From Corynebacterium riegelii (GTDB taxonomy: Bacteria; Actinomycetota; Actinomycetes; Mycobacteriales; Mycobacteriaceae), in the NCBI RefSeq assembly GCF_016728505.1, contig NZ_CP068159.1, forward strand, positions 1,364,001 to 1,428,000: a stretch of DNA of 64,000 nt, in the 5' to 3' direction. This document shows, one piece after another, positions 34,709 to 41,539 of this stretch. Below the pieces are notes generated by a model that saw nothing but the letters and a program-made list of their open reading frames with translations, had not been told where the DNA came from and ran no database searches. The translations under genes and the position numbers were made by a program. Position 1 is the first letter of the stretch; each line of letters begins with the position of its first letter.

Positions 34709-34818
34709 CTACTGAGTGGCATCTCGTAGAGCAGCTTTTCGGAGTAGGTTCATCCGGATTTCGCGCGCTGTGCTGAAGTGCTGATTGGCAATATCTCGAG
34801 CGGCCGCAGTATCGCGAT
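34709..34818 (-). pseudogene. GntR/FCD regulator, C-terminal fragment
   Basis: Read on the minus strand, this stretch encodes the end of an FCD-domain regulator (AARDIANQHFSTAREIRMN to a TAG at 34709). It is separated from the rest of its gene by the IS3-family element. Removing that element and one copy of its CGAT duplication restores an uninterrupted frame to the fragment at 36142-36391. Confidence 0.8.
34815..34818. repeat. IS3 target-site duplication, left copy
   Basis: CGAT here matches CGAT at 36142-36145, directly flanking the element. Confidence 0.85.
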
Positions 34819-34878
34819 TGAGGTTACCCTCGTTTAGTGGACACCCGACTTGTACGGATGTTGTGTCCGTAGGAGAGG

Positions 34879-35196
34879 ATGTTCATTGTGAGTCAACAAC
34901 GCAAGAAGTACACGCCGGAGTACCGGCGTGAAGCTGCGAATCTCGTGATTGAATCGCAGCGCCCGATCGCTCATGTGGCCCGGGAGATCGGTGTCGCTCC
35001 GGGGCTTTTGGGCAGGTGGGTCAAAGATGAAAAACAGCGCCGAGGCGCCAGCGATGGGATGAGCGAGACAGATCTTCGCGCTGAGATTGCTCGTCTGCGT
35101 CGTGAGCTGGCAGAGGCCAGGCTAGACAATGAGTTCTTGTCAAAAGCGACAGCCTTCTTCGCCGCGAAGCAACGCGAACAGAAAAGTTCGAACTAA
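34879..35196 (+). CDS. IS3 transposase OrfA (helix-turn-helix)
   Basis: A 105-residue protein with an N-terminal HTH_Tnp_1 domain (KYTPEYRREAANLVIESQRPIAHVAREIGVAPGLLGRWVKDE) and a leucine-rich coiled coil (about residues 60-95). In IS3 elements OrfA binds the ends and regulates transposition. Its stop codon overlaps the OrfB start by one base (TAATG), suggesting coupling. An A-run precedes the overlap, but I do not see the classical slippery heptamer in frame, so a frameshifted OrfAB is uncertain. Confidence 0.92.
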   Translation: MFIVSQQRKKYTPEYRREAANLVIESQRPIAHVAREIGVAPGLLGRWVKDEKQRRGASDGMSETDLRAEIARLRRELAEARLDNEFLSKATAFFAAKQREQKSSN

Positions 35197-36095
35197 TGCG
35201 GCAGGAGAAGGCGAACTACAGCATCAAACGCATGGCACGTCTGTTGAAAGTGTCCCGGTCCGGCTACTACAAATGGGCCAATAAGCAGGAACAACGGCTA
35301 TCTGGAAACGATGATCGGGCAGCATTCTACGACGATGTTGACCGCAAGATCCATCAGATCTGGTCAGATTCTGATCACGTCTACGGTGCCCCACGGATCA
35401 CTGCGGAACTTGCCGAGCGCTACGGCATTGCACTAAACCGCAAGACTGTGGCCAAGCGGATGCGTCTGATGGGCATTGAAGGGATTTCACCGCGGGCCTT
35501 CGTCCCGGTGACAACGATTCAATCTAAGCGTAAGTCCACGCTTCCGGACCTGGTCAAGCGTATGTTTGATGCCGGTGAGCTTAATCGGGTGTGGATGTCG
35601 GATATTACCTACCTGCGCACCGGTGAGGGCTGGTTGTACTTGTGTGTTATCCGCGACGGCCATTCCCGCCGTGTGCTGGGCTGGGCGATGGATAGCGTTC
35701 AAGATACTTCTCTGGTTGAACGGGCCTTGCGCATGGCCTATACGCTGCGTGGTGAGGTTGCTGATGGTCTGGTGTTTCACGCTGATCGTGGATCACAGTT
35801 TACAAGCGATCAGATCTGGGACGTGTGCCGTGACCTGGGTATCGCCCAGTCCGTTGGGCGTACCGGAGTGTGCTTCGATAATGCGATGGCTGAGTCGTTT
35901 TGGTCAACACTTAAAACCGAGTTCTATGACCGGCAGCGCTGGCCTACCCGTGACGCTGCACGTAGGGCTGTCGCGCGCTGGATTGAGGTGGTCTACAACC
36001 GTCGACGCCGGCACTCCGCACTCGGGATGATCAGCCCCGTCGACTTCGAGTACCACATCACCCAAGCCACCAACAAAAAAGAAACAGCTGCCTAA
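35196..36095 (+). CDS. IS3 transposase OrfB (DDE integrase)
   Basis: A 299-residue rve-superfamily catalytic subunit. An N-terminal HTH_21 region (DSDHVYGAPRITAELAERYG) precedes the integrase core, where the DDE triad is visible as Asp in WMSDITYL, Asp in FHADRGSQFTS and Glu in FDNAMAESFWSTLKTE. The end carries YNRRRRHSALGMISPVDFE. The reading frame is intact, so the element may still be active. A hairpin (AGCTGCCT/AGGCAGCT) lies at the stop. Confidence 0.95.
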   Translation: MRQEKANYSIKRMARLLKVSRSGYYKWANKQEQRLSGNDDRAAFYDDVDRKIHQIWSDSDHVYGAPRITAELAERYGIALNRKTVAKRMRLMGIEGISPRAFVPVTTIQSKRKSTLPDLVKRMFDAGELNRVWMSDITYLRTGEGWLYLCVIRDGHSRRVLGWAMDSVQDTSLVERALRMAYTLRGEVADGLVFHADRGSQFTSDQIWDVCRDLGIAQSVGRTGVCFDNAMAESFWSTLKTEFYDRQRWPTRDAARRAVARWIEVVYNRRRRHSALGMISPVDFEYHITQATNKKETAA

Positions 36096-36141
36096 CCATC
36101 AGGCAGCTCCACTACGTGTCCACGATTTGCGGGCAACCCCA

Positions 36142-36391
36142 CGATCGCTAATTGCTTCTATGGGTTTAGCGTGCTCATTCAGGGCCTCGTTTTGTCGATC
36201 GTCGACGCTAAGCGTGGATGTAGGAGCGTGAACCAAATGGGTCATGAGGCGCTCTAGTAGATCGATAAGAACAGGATTTTGGGACGCTTTCCAGACTGCA
36301 CGGTGAAATTCCAGGTTGGTTTGGATGAGCTCGGCATCCGTCGGTCCGTCGGTTTTTCTAAGCTCCTATCTCTTTGTTCAGAAGACTGAAA
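36142..36391 (-). pseudogene. GntR/FCD regulator, middle fragment
   Basis: On the minus strand this segment reads as part of an FCD ligand-binding domain (ELIQTNLEFHRAVWKASQNP, then LLERLMTHLVHAP, ending EHAKPIEAISDR). The IS3-family element lies on its C-terminal side and the IS21-family element on its N-terminal side. The frame is open throughout, so inactivation is by insertion. Confidence 0.8.
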
Positions 36392-36469
36392 TGGTAGCGG
36401 TGTGGTGAGTATCTGGTAGCGCCTGAGTGAGTATCCGGTAGCGGTGTCTTACTCAGGCGTTGTGGGTGG

Positions 36470-37237
36470 TTATGCGTTGGTGGTCAGGCGCATGTTTGGT
36501 CCTTCGAGTGTGATGATCTCCGCACCGGAGACAAGTCGGTTGAGGATTGACTCGGAGATCACGGCATCGGGGATGGACTTGTACCACTCCTGCGGGGTGA
36601 ATTGTGAGGTCACTATCGTTGAGACTTTGCCTTCTCGTCCGGCGAGGATGTTGAGAAGTTGGTGCGCGGTCGCGGCATCAATAGGTGTGGTCAGGAAGTC
36701 ATCTAAGACCAGGACGTCGACGTTGTGGAGGTGCTGGATGAACTTCAGCCGTATGGGGTCATCGGGTTGCAGGACTGCCAGTTCGGCGGCAAGCATGTCG
36801 GTGCGGAAAAACCGTGCGGAGTAGTCGTTGCGGCATGCTGCTGTGATCAGGGCTTGGGCGAGGTAGGTTTTGCCGACTGAGGATTTGCCCAGGATGACAA
36901 TGTTTTGGCCCAGGTGGCACCATTGTCCGTGAGCGAGTCTGCTGACTTGCTCGGGGTTGATGTTGCGGTCAGGCGTGCAGACTACATTTTCAAGGCAAGC
37001 ATCAAGGTTTGGCGATCGGGATGCTTTCAGCAGTTTGTTGATGCGTCGTTCACGCCTGGCCGCGACTTCTTTATCGAGTGCGTAGAGCACCTTTTGGGAA
37101 AACGTCCATGCGTCGAATGCGGGATCGTTGGCAATCTCGATGACGCTTCTGCCGAAGGCAGTCATCCGCAGCGCGGTGAAGTCGGCCAGGACGGATTCGT
37201 CAAGGAAGCGATCTGTTGGCGGGGTTGGTGATGACAT
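36470..37237 (-). CDS. istB: IS21 helper ATPase IstB
   Basis: A 255-residue AAA+ ATPase that assists IstA in target selection. Walker A is present as GKSSVGKTYLAQAL and Walker B as VDVLVLDDFL; IstB family features TSQFTPQEWYKSIPDAVISESILNRLV follow. The ATG at 37237 lies five bases after the istA stop, so translation is coupled; longer frames upstream overlap istA and have no support. Confidence 0.92.
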   Translation of the reverse strand: MSSPTPPTDRFLDESVLADFTALRMTAFGRSVIEIANDPAFDAWTFSQKVLYALDKEVAARRERRINKLLKASRSPNLDACLENVVCTPDRNINPEQVSRLAHGQWCHLGQNIVILGKSSVGKTYLAQALITAACRNDYSARFFRTDMLAAELAVLQPDDPIRLKFIQHLHNVDVLVLDDFLTTPIDAATAHQLLNILAGREGKVSTIVTSQFTPQEWYKSIPDAVISESILNRLVSGAEIITLEGPNMRLTTNA

Positions 37238-37242
37238 GGGCT

Positions 37243-38877
37243 TTAGTGTCCTTTCTTCGCGAGGTTGTCCATGCTGAACTGGTCTGCACCGCCGAGAAAC
37301 GCGCCGGTGGTATCCCGGTCGGTGATTGCAGGGACGGTGGATGGGTTGGTTGTGGTGCTGCGCGGGGCCTGGTCTAACCCGCGGGGCCGGGTGGCGTGTT
37401 CTTTGCGTATGGCGGCCATCATGTTTTTGACTGCGGTATATGACACCGCCCGTCGGCTGCCGTCGTTGGCCATCAGGCGCTGGCATGCCTCTTCCAGGAT
37501 TGGTTTGTTGCCGTGTTTGCCCATCGACAGCACGTTTCTACAGGACTGGTACGCCTGGGCCGGGATGGCTTTCGCCGCGATGAGTTCTTCGATGACCTTG
37601 CGTGTTGCCGGGCCGGTTTTGCTGGCTTCGCGATAAAAGTAGTCGCTTGTCCACAGCCCACGAGTGGAGTCCATGCCAGATGGAATGTGCTCATAGTCAG
37701 TGACATAGGCCCCACGCTTATGCGAAACTTGGTGGGTTGCCACGGTCGTGCCTTGATCAAAGACGGTCAAGACTTGCCCGGTGATGCGCACATCGACAGT
37801 GCGGCCAACAAGCTGATGCGGAACGGAGTAGCGCACCGTTGCAACCGTGATATGGAAATCTGGGGCTACTTTCGCACGCTTCCACTCGGTGTGCTGCCAC
37901 GGGGTTTGCGGCAGATCAGCAAGGAGATGCTGCTCGTGTTGTTCAAAGAGATCCCTGCGGCTTGACTGTTGACTGCGAAATGGCACGGAGGTGTTGATCG
38001 CGTCGACTAAGTCCACAATCTTTGCGTTGAGCTCGTCTACGTCAACGCACTGGTGGCCTTCAAGGGTGTGGATGACTTTGTGGGTGACGATCTTTACCGC
38101 AGCTTCCACATTTGCTTTATCCTTCGGCCGGCGCGCGCGTGTGGGAAGTGCTGCTGTGTTGTAGTGCTCCAAGAACTGCTGGTAGGTGTCGTTGACCTTC
38201 CGATTCCTATCGGCAGTACTAATCGCGTTTGATGCTGTTGACGCGTTATCGGGGACAACAACCTGACAGACTCCACCGAAGTAGTCAAACGCTTGACGAT
38301 GGGCATCAAGCCAGGACTGTTGACGCTGGTCAACACACGCACACGCAAACAACATCCCTGAATACGGCAGCGAAGCGACGAAAATATTGACTTTCGCACC
38401 CGGCGTGCCCGCAGGGTCGTACAGGCGCATCTTGGTACCTGCCCAATCCACCTGCATCGTATGGCCTGGTGCATGGGTGATCCGCGCGCTAAGCCCGGCA
38501 GCATCGACATGGGAGGCAACCAGCTGGCGGAACCGGTCGTAGCTGTAGTGACGCTGACCCGGCTGGGCGGGGGTGGTGGTGTAGCGAGCCCACAATACTT
38601 GCAGTGTTTGCTTCGTACGCCCTGTGCGTGCTTTGACGACCGCGTCAAAGTCAATCGGGACGAACTCGCCTTGCCCACTGGTGCGTTTGTCAACGAATAT
38701 CTCGGCCAACTCGTCATCGGTCAACGCCGCGACCTGCTGGGCAGTGGTCAGGCCAAGGCTTCGCAGCGCTTGGTTCGCTCGAGAAATTGCGCGGTGCGAG
38801 CACCCGATCTGGTCTTCAATCTGGCGGTAAGAACGCTTCCTAATCAGCAGCGTCATCACCGCACGGTAATCCGTCAT
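37243..38877 (-). CDS. istA: IS21 transposase IstA
   Basis: A 544-residue DDE transposase. An N-terminal HTH (SYRQIEDQIGCSHRAISRANQAL) precedes the integrase core with Asp in MQVDWAGTKM, Asp in VVPDNAST and a downstream Glu in the KDKANVEAAVK segment. The C-terminal part carries the beta-barrel-like PDFHITVATVRYSVPHQLVG found in IS21 transposases. The frame is intact. Confidence 0.93.
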   Translation of the reverse strand: MTDYRAVMTLLIRKRSYRQIEDQIGCSHRAISRANQALRSLGLTTAQQVAALTDDELAEIFVDKRTSGQGEFVPIDFDAVVKARTGRTKQTLQVLWARYTTTPAQPGQRHYSYDRFRQLVASHVDAAGLSARITHAPGHTMQVDWAGTKMRLYDPAGTPGAKVNIFVASLPYSGMLFACACVDQRQQSWLDAHRQAFDYFGGVCQVVVPDNASTASNAISTADRNRKVNDTYQQFLEHYNTAALPTRARRPKDKANVEAAVKIVTHKVIHTLEGHQCVDVDELNAKIVDLVDAINTSVPFRSQQSSRRDLFEQHEQHLLADLPQTPWQHTEWKRAKVAPDFHITVATVRYSVPHQLVGRTVDVRITGQVLTVFDQGTTVATHQVSHKRGAYVTDYEHIPSGMDSTRGLWTSDYFYREASKTGPATRKVIEELIAAKAIPAQAYQSCRNVLSMGKHGNKPILEEACQRLMANDGSRRAVSYTAVKNMMAAIRKEHATRPRGLDQAPRSTTTNPSTVPAITDRDTTGAFLGGADQFSMDNLAKKGH

Positions 38878-39003
38878 AAGCGGACTCCTTCCAGTACACG
38901 CCGCACCCGAGTGGTGCGGCTACCGGAAGTATCACCCCGAGCCCCCTGAGCTGCTACCAGATACTCACTGAAGTGCTACCAGATAGTCACGACACTGCTA
39001 CCA

Positions 39004-39325
39004 AATAGCCGGTCGCAACATCTCTTTCCAGGAGTGCTTCAAGCGTGAGGATATCGTTCAGGTTCCGATTCTGAGCGGCTTGGCCGGACGCTTCGACTTC
39101 GAGCAAGATCCGCATGTCGTAGACCTGGATAACTTGTTCTGGATCCAAACCGCGCACTTCGAGACCTCGATTAACGCGTTCTGCCAACCCCAAGTCTTCT
39201 AAACGGGAAAGTGCATCTCTGACCGGTGTACGAGAAACGCCAAAGCGGTTAGCCAGCTGGACTTCTTTCAGTTGAGTGCCGGGCAGAAGCGTGCCATTCA
39301 ATATCTCGTTGCGAACTTGGCCGCA
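39004..39325 (-). pseudogene. GntR/FCD regulator, N-terminal fragment
   Basis: The minus strand encodes a GntR winged-helix domain (VRNEILNGTLLPGTQLKE, then NRFGVSRTPVRDALSRLEDL) and the start of the FCD domain (VYDMRILLEVEASGQAA), ending where the IS21 element begins. No proper start codon lies upstream. The N-terminus is cut at a junction with flavodoxin-like sequence. Together with the fragments at 36142-36391 and 34709-34818 it forms one regulator disrupted by two insertions. Its original targets are unknown. Confidence 0.82.
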
Positions 39326-39497
39326 GCATTCATCGGTCCGTGCGCCGGAGCGAGGACGACGATGGGGCGCTCTGCGGCGGCTGCGGACACTTCAGCGGGA
39401 TCGGGAATCTCCTGCGCGGTCGTGCCGAGACAACGCGCGAGTTCCTCAGCGTACTGCTTCGTGGAACCGTAAACGGAGGAGAAGTAGGTACCTTCAT
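39298..39497 (-). pseudogene. flavodoxin-domain fragment, frameshifted and truncated
   Basis: In one minus frame the sequence reads TYFSSVYGSTKQYAEELARC and then ERPIVVLAPAHGPMNAAAKF before a stop at 39298. This matches the FMN-binding N-terminal region of flavodoxins such as HemG-like protoporphyrinogen oxidases. The only ATG (39497, overlapping the upstream stop as ATGA) is in a different frame; one missing base near 39488 would restore an MKV-L-YFSS start. The C-terminal two thirds of a flavodoxin are missing and the sequence passes directly into the GntR fragment. Confidence 0.65.
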
Positions 39498-40534
39498 TCT
39501 TTCGATTCGGATTGCTCTAGCAGGCCTTGAATCCGCGCGCATCGAGGACACGCGGCAAGTCTTTGGTGATCCTGACGCGGCACAAACACCGTCCCACACA
39601 GCGCAAAAACTGGATTACCTTGGACGATGGCGTCTGACACAGTACGAACATGCGACTGTGCTATCTCTTCAGCAACGAGATGGTGCACGCTACCCGGCCT
39701 AAACCATGCCGGTGGTTTTGCACTTCGATCCCCACGTAGCACGGAGTCAAGCGTTATCTCTCCCCCAAACTCCAGAACAAACTGTGGCTGCCCCATTTCC
39801 GTCAGGCCGTCTTTCGACCAATCCTGCTCACCATCATGTATGGCAGCGGCGATTGTCTCTATCCCAAGCTGACAGAGTGATTGCGTTCTTTCGTCATGGT
39901 GCTGCTCAAGTTGTAATTCGATACCCAGGCACTCTTCCTCGCCCAGGGAGATCAGCCGTATTGTCACTGCGGGGAGAGTTGTGTTGAGACTAGAGAGATC
40001 CAAAAACTGTGTAATTTCGTTCAGATCCACCGAGAAAACGGGGTCGGCGCAGCCGCCGTATGCCTCGTGTTTGAAATGTGCCATCGCAGACTCAACCTGA
40101 TCAAAGAGGCGTCTCCGCCAAGCAAGTAGGCGATCTGTTTTCTTCTCTTTCTCAAGCAATGCGCGATCCACAGGAGTAGGGAGCCACCACTGCGGGTCAA
40201 TCTCACTGCGGCGCATAAACCGCTGATAGAAATCGTCACGATCCACGCCTTTTCGGATTCCGGCTGAAACCACCCAAACTTGCCCGTCCGGATCCATAAA
40301 GGCCACCCCACGGTACCGAGAAGTCTTCACTTTGTAACAGGTGGGACGCACTCCGCTGATTTTCGCCGGAGCCTTGGCGTAGTCACGGTCCGGTGCAAAA
40401 ATCGCGTTAGCATGCTCGAGCACGGGGTGCTCTACCTGCGTGGATACACCGCCAATCGGCCCAGCGCTGTCCCAACTTTCAAGTTTGAGGTCTTGTGTCG
40501 CGCAGTAAATTGTGAGCCGTGCTGGAAGAGCCAT
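39494..40534 (-). CDS. large protein with C-terminal DUF3039-like zinc domain
   Basis: A 346-residue protein of unusual architecture. The C-terminal 50 residues (VQGNPVFALCGTVFVPRQDHQRLAACPRCARI) match the DUF3039 pattern with Cys residues likely to bind zinc; DUF3039 proteins are usually only about 90 residues long. The N-terminal 130 residues include YRGVAFMDPDGQVWVVSAGIRKGVDRDDFYQRF, reminiscent of RelE/HigB-type toxin-like folds, though this is only a guess. The middle (about 130-290) is not recognised. No strong ribosome site precedes the ATG. It follows a small HTH-like gene by 11 bases and is followed by the flavodoxin remnant with an ATGA overlap. Confidence 0.6.
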   Translation of the reverse strand: MALPARLTIYCATQDLKLESWDSAGPIGGVSTQVEHPVLEHANAIFAPDRDYAKAPAKISGVRPTCYKVKTSRYRGVAFMDPDGQVWVVSAGIRKGVDRDDFYQRFMRRSEIDPQWWLPTPVDRALLEKEKKTDRLLAWRRRLFDQVESAMAHFKHEAYGGCADPVFSVDLNEITQFLDLSSLNTTLPAVTIRLISLGEEECLGIELQLEQHHDERTQSLCQLGIETIAAAIHDGEQDWSKDGLTEMGQPQFVLEFGGEITLDSVLRGDRSAKPPAWFRPGSVHHLVAEEIAQSHVRTVSDAIVQGNPVFALCGTVFVPRQDHQRLAACPRCARIQGLLEQSESKE

Positions 40535-40545
40535 GGGAAATAACG

Positions 40546-40917
40546 TTATTCAGATAGCGATGCAACTGCCGACGCAACAAGCTCATCAGGATGGGCGGCG
40601 TGGCGCGCAAAGATCTCACGGCTTCGTATCGTGTCCGGGAGCCTAGGGAGCACAGAGGCGGTTTCCACCTCAACGCCATCGCGAGTGGACCGCAGCATCA
40701 CCTTCCCGTCACGCCCCAGCAAACGAACATGCAGGGCGCTCAAACCAAGAAGGGATGCTGCAGCGTTCAGGCTCAGCCAGGCTGGCAGCTCGTCCAACCC
40801 GCAGCTGCTAGCCATCGACGTCACTGCAACAGCACCCTCCACACTGCTTTCCGCAGCACGGGCCAGCACGTCTGGTGCAGTGAGGGAAGGATCTACACTG
40901 TGCACTTCATGAGCCAT
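40546..40917 (-). CDS. small HTH/excisionase-like protein
   Basis: A 123-residue protein. The central region (PAWLSLNAAASLLGLSALHVRLLGRDGKV) has the helix-turn-helix spacing of MerR/Xis-like DNA-binding modules (SAAASLLGLS ... VRLLGR). The C-terminal part ends in a helix-rich SREIFARHAAHPDELVASAV. It is the first gene of a pair with the DUF3039-like protein, 11 bases apart, and lies just left of the CRISPR relic. Such a pairing resembles toxin-antitoxin or regulator-effector operons, but function is unproven. Confidence 0.55.
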   Translation of the reverse strand: MAHEVHSVDPSLTAPDVLARAAESSVEGAVAVTSMASSCGLDELPAWLSLNAAASLLGLSALHVRLLGRDGKVMLRSTRDGVEVETASVLPRLPDTIRSREIFARHAAHPDELVASAVASLSE

Positions 40918-41054
40918 CTTTCACACCCCGTTTCTATTTCGCTTCTGCGCTGACCATCTTAACCACGGAAGACGCTTGAAGGAAGTCCTCAAAGCCGCAA
41001 ACACCTAGAGCTCCCTGCCGCATAGAGGAACGATGTAGTCTAGCTCTAGCCATG

Positions 41055-41207
41055 CGGCCTTTCATTGAGGGCTTGCCGGTGACAGTCGCCTTAAGTGCAC
41101 TGTTTGGCGTCGCCGTCCTTTACGGGACGGCCTTTCATTGAGGGGTTCTATTACTCGCTTGCTCTGAAACTCTGGAACACGCGTCGCCGTCCTTTACGGG
41201 ACGGCCT
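41055..41207. CRISPR. degenerate CRISPR mini-array, two spacers
   Basis: One full repeat (41107-41144) begins GCGTCGCCGTCCTTTACGGG and ends GGCCTTTCATTGAGGG, with an internal palindrome GCCGTCC/GGACGGC. A copy to the left keeps only its last 17 bases (41055-41071); a copy to the right keeps only its first 27 (41181-41207). The two spacers are 35 and 36 bases, and the repeat period is 73-74, as in a real array. No cas genes are in the window. Orientation is unknown. Confidence 0.78.
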
Positions 41208-41289
41208 GACACCCCATAGAAGCGATCAACGGGTAGCGATTTTCGGCCATTTTTTGGTAACGACAGCCCGGAAACGGTCCCGGCACAAC

Positions 41290-41328
41290 AAAAACGCCTC
41301 TCCTATTTGTGCAGGTAGAGGTGTTTTT
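41290..41328 (-). terminator. terminator for the tRNA-Arg transcript
   Basis: Arms AAAAACGCCTCT and AGAGGTGTTTTT pair with one G-U, followed on the minus strand by T residues. It lies about 70 bases beyond the tRNA 3' end. Confidence 0.75.
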
Positions 41329-41384
41329 GAAGTTTTGAGAGGGTTGTTCGAACAATCACACCAGATTCTTCGAGACCCCCAAAA

Positions 41385-41408
41385 GCGCCCCAGAGAGCGC
41401 CCCAGAGA
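41385..41408. repeat. 12-bp tandem duplication at the tRNA-Arg 3' end
   Basis: GCGCCCCAGAGA occurs at 41385-41396 and again at 41397-41408; the second copy is inside the tRNA acceptor/T-arm end. This is the position where integrase att sites usually form. Confidence 0.85.
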
Positions 41409-41470
41409 GGAATCGAACCTCCGACACCTTCTTTAGGAGAGAAGTGCTCTATCCACTGAGCTACTGGGGC
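41398..41470 (-). tRNA. tRNA-Arg (anticodon CCT)
   Basis: A complete cloverleaf on the minus strand: acceptor arms GCCCCAG/CTGGGGC, D-arm GCTCAGTGGATAGAGC, anticodon arm CTTCT-CTCCTAA-AGAAG with anticodon CCT, and T-arm GGAGGTTCGATTCCTCT-type pairing. Length is 73 bases and CCA is not encoded. It reads AGG. It bounds the accessory region to its left. Confidence 0.93.
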
Positions 41471-41539
41471 AGTGGCGCTAGATTACCGCAGCGCCGCGCG
41501 GGTGTTGAAATTGGGCTGTTGAAATTGGGCTGGATCACG

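Larger units (their letters stand above)
34819..36141 (+). mobile_element. IS3-family insertion sequence (1323 bp)
   Basis: Two overlapping transposase frames lie between imperfect terminal inverted repeats of about 26 bp: the left end starts TGAGGTTACCC and the right end finishes GGGCAACCCCA, 19 of 26 positions matching, with the TG/CA tips of the IS3 family. A 4-bp CGAT duplication flanks it. It sits in the GntR/FCD regulator gene and looks intact. Confidence 0.92.
36392..39003 (-). mobile_element. IS21-family insertion sequence (about 2612 bp)
   Basis: istA and istB are flanked by related ends of about 50 bp that contain repeated TATCTGGTAGC-type units. The left end begins TGGTAGCGGTGTGGTGAGTA, and the right end is its inverted counterpart finishing ...CACTGCTACCA. 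Nested terminal repeats are typical of IS21. I see no clear target duplication at the tips. It interrupts the GntR/FCD regulator. Confidence 0.88.
40918..41397. other. intergenic region with CRISPR relic and tRNA terminator
   Basis: No protein gene supported. It holds a three-repeat CRISPR remnant (41055-41207), a terminator (41290-41328) for the leftward tRNA, and the duplicated tRNA 3' end (41385-41408). The promoter of the HTH gene should lie at its left end. Confidence 0.65.

Noticed and set aside
35181..35196. Programmed -1 frameshift between IS3 OrfA and OrfB
   Set aside because: The A-run is not in a good slippery register for a -1 shift, and the one-base TAATG overlap offers a simpler coupling, so I do not call a fused OrfAB.
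41095..41436. 113-codon plus-strand frame over the CRISPR relic and tRNA
   Set aside because: Runs through the repeats and into the tRNA on the opposite strand; not credible as a gene.
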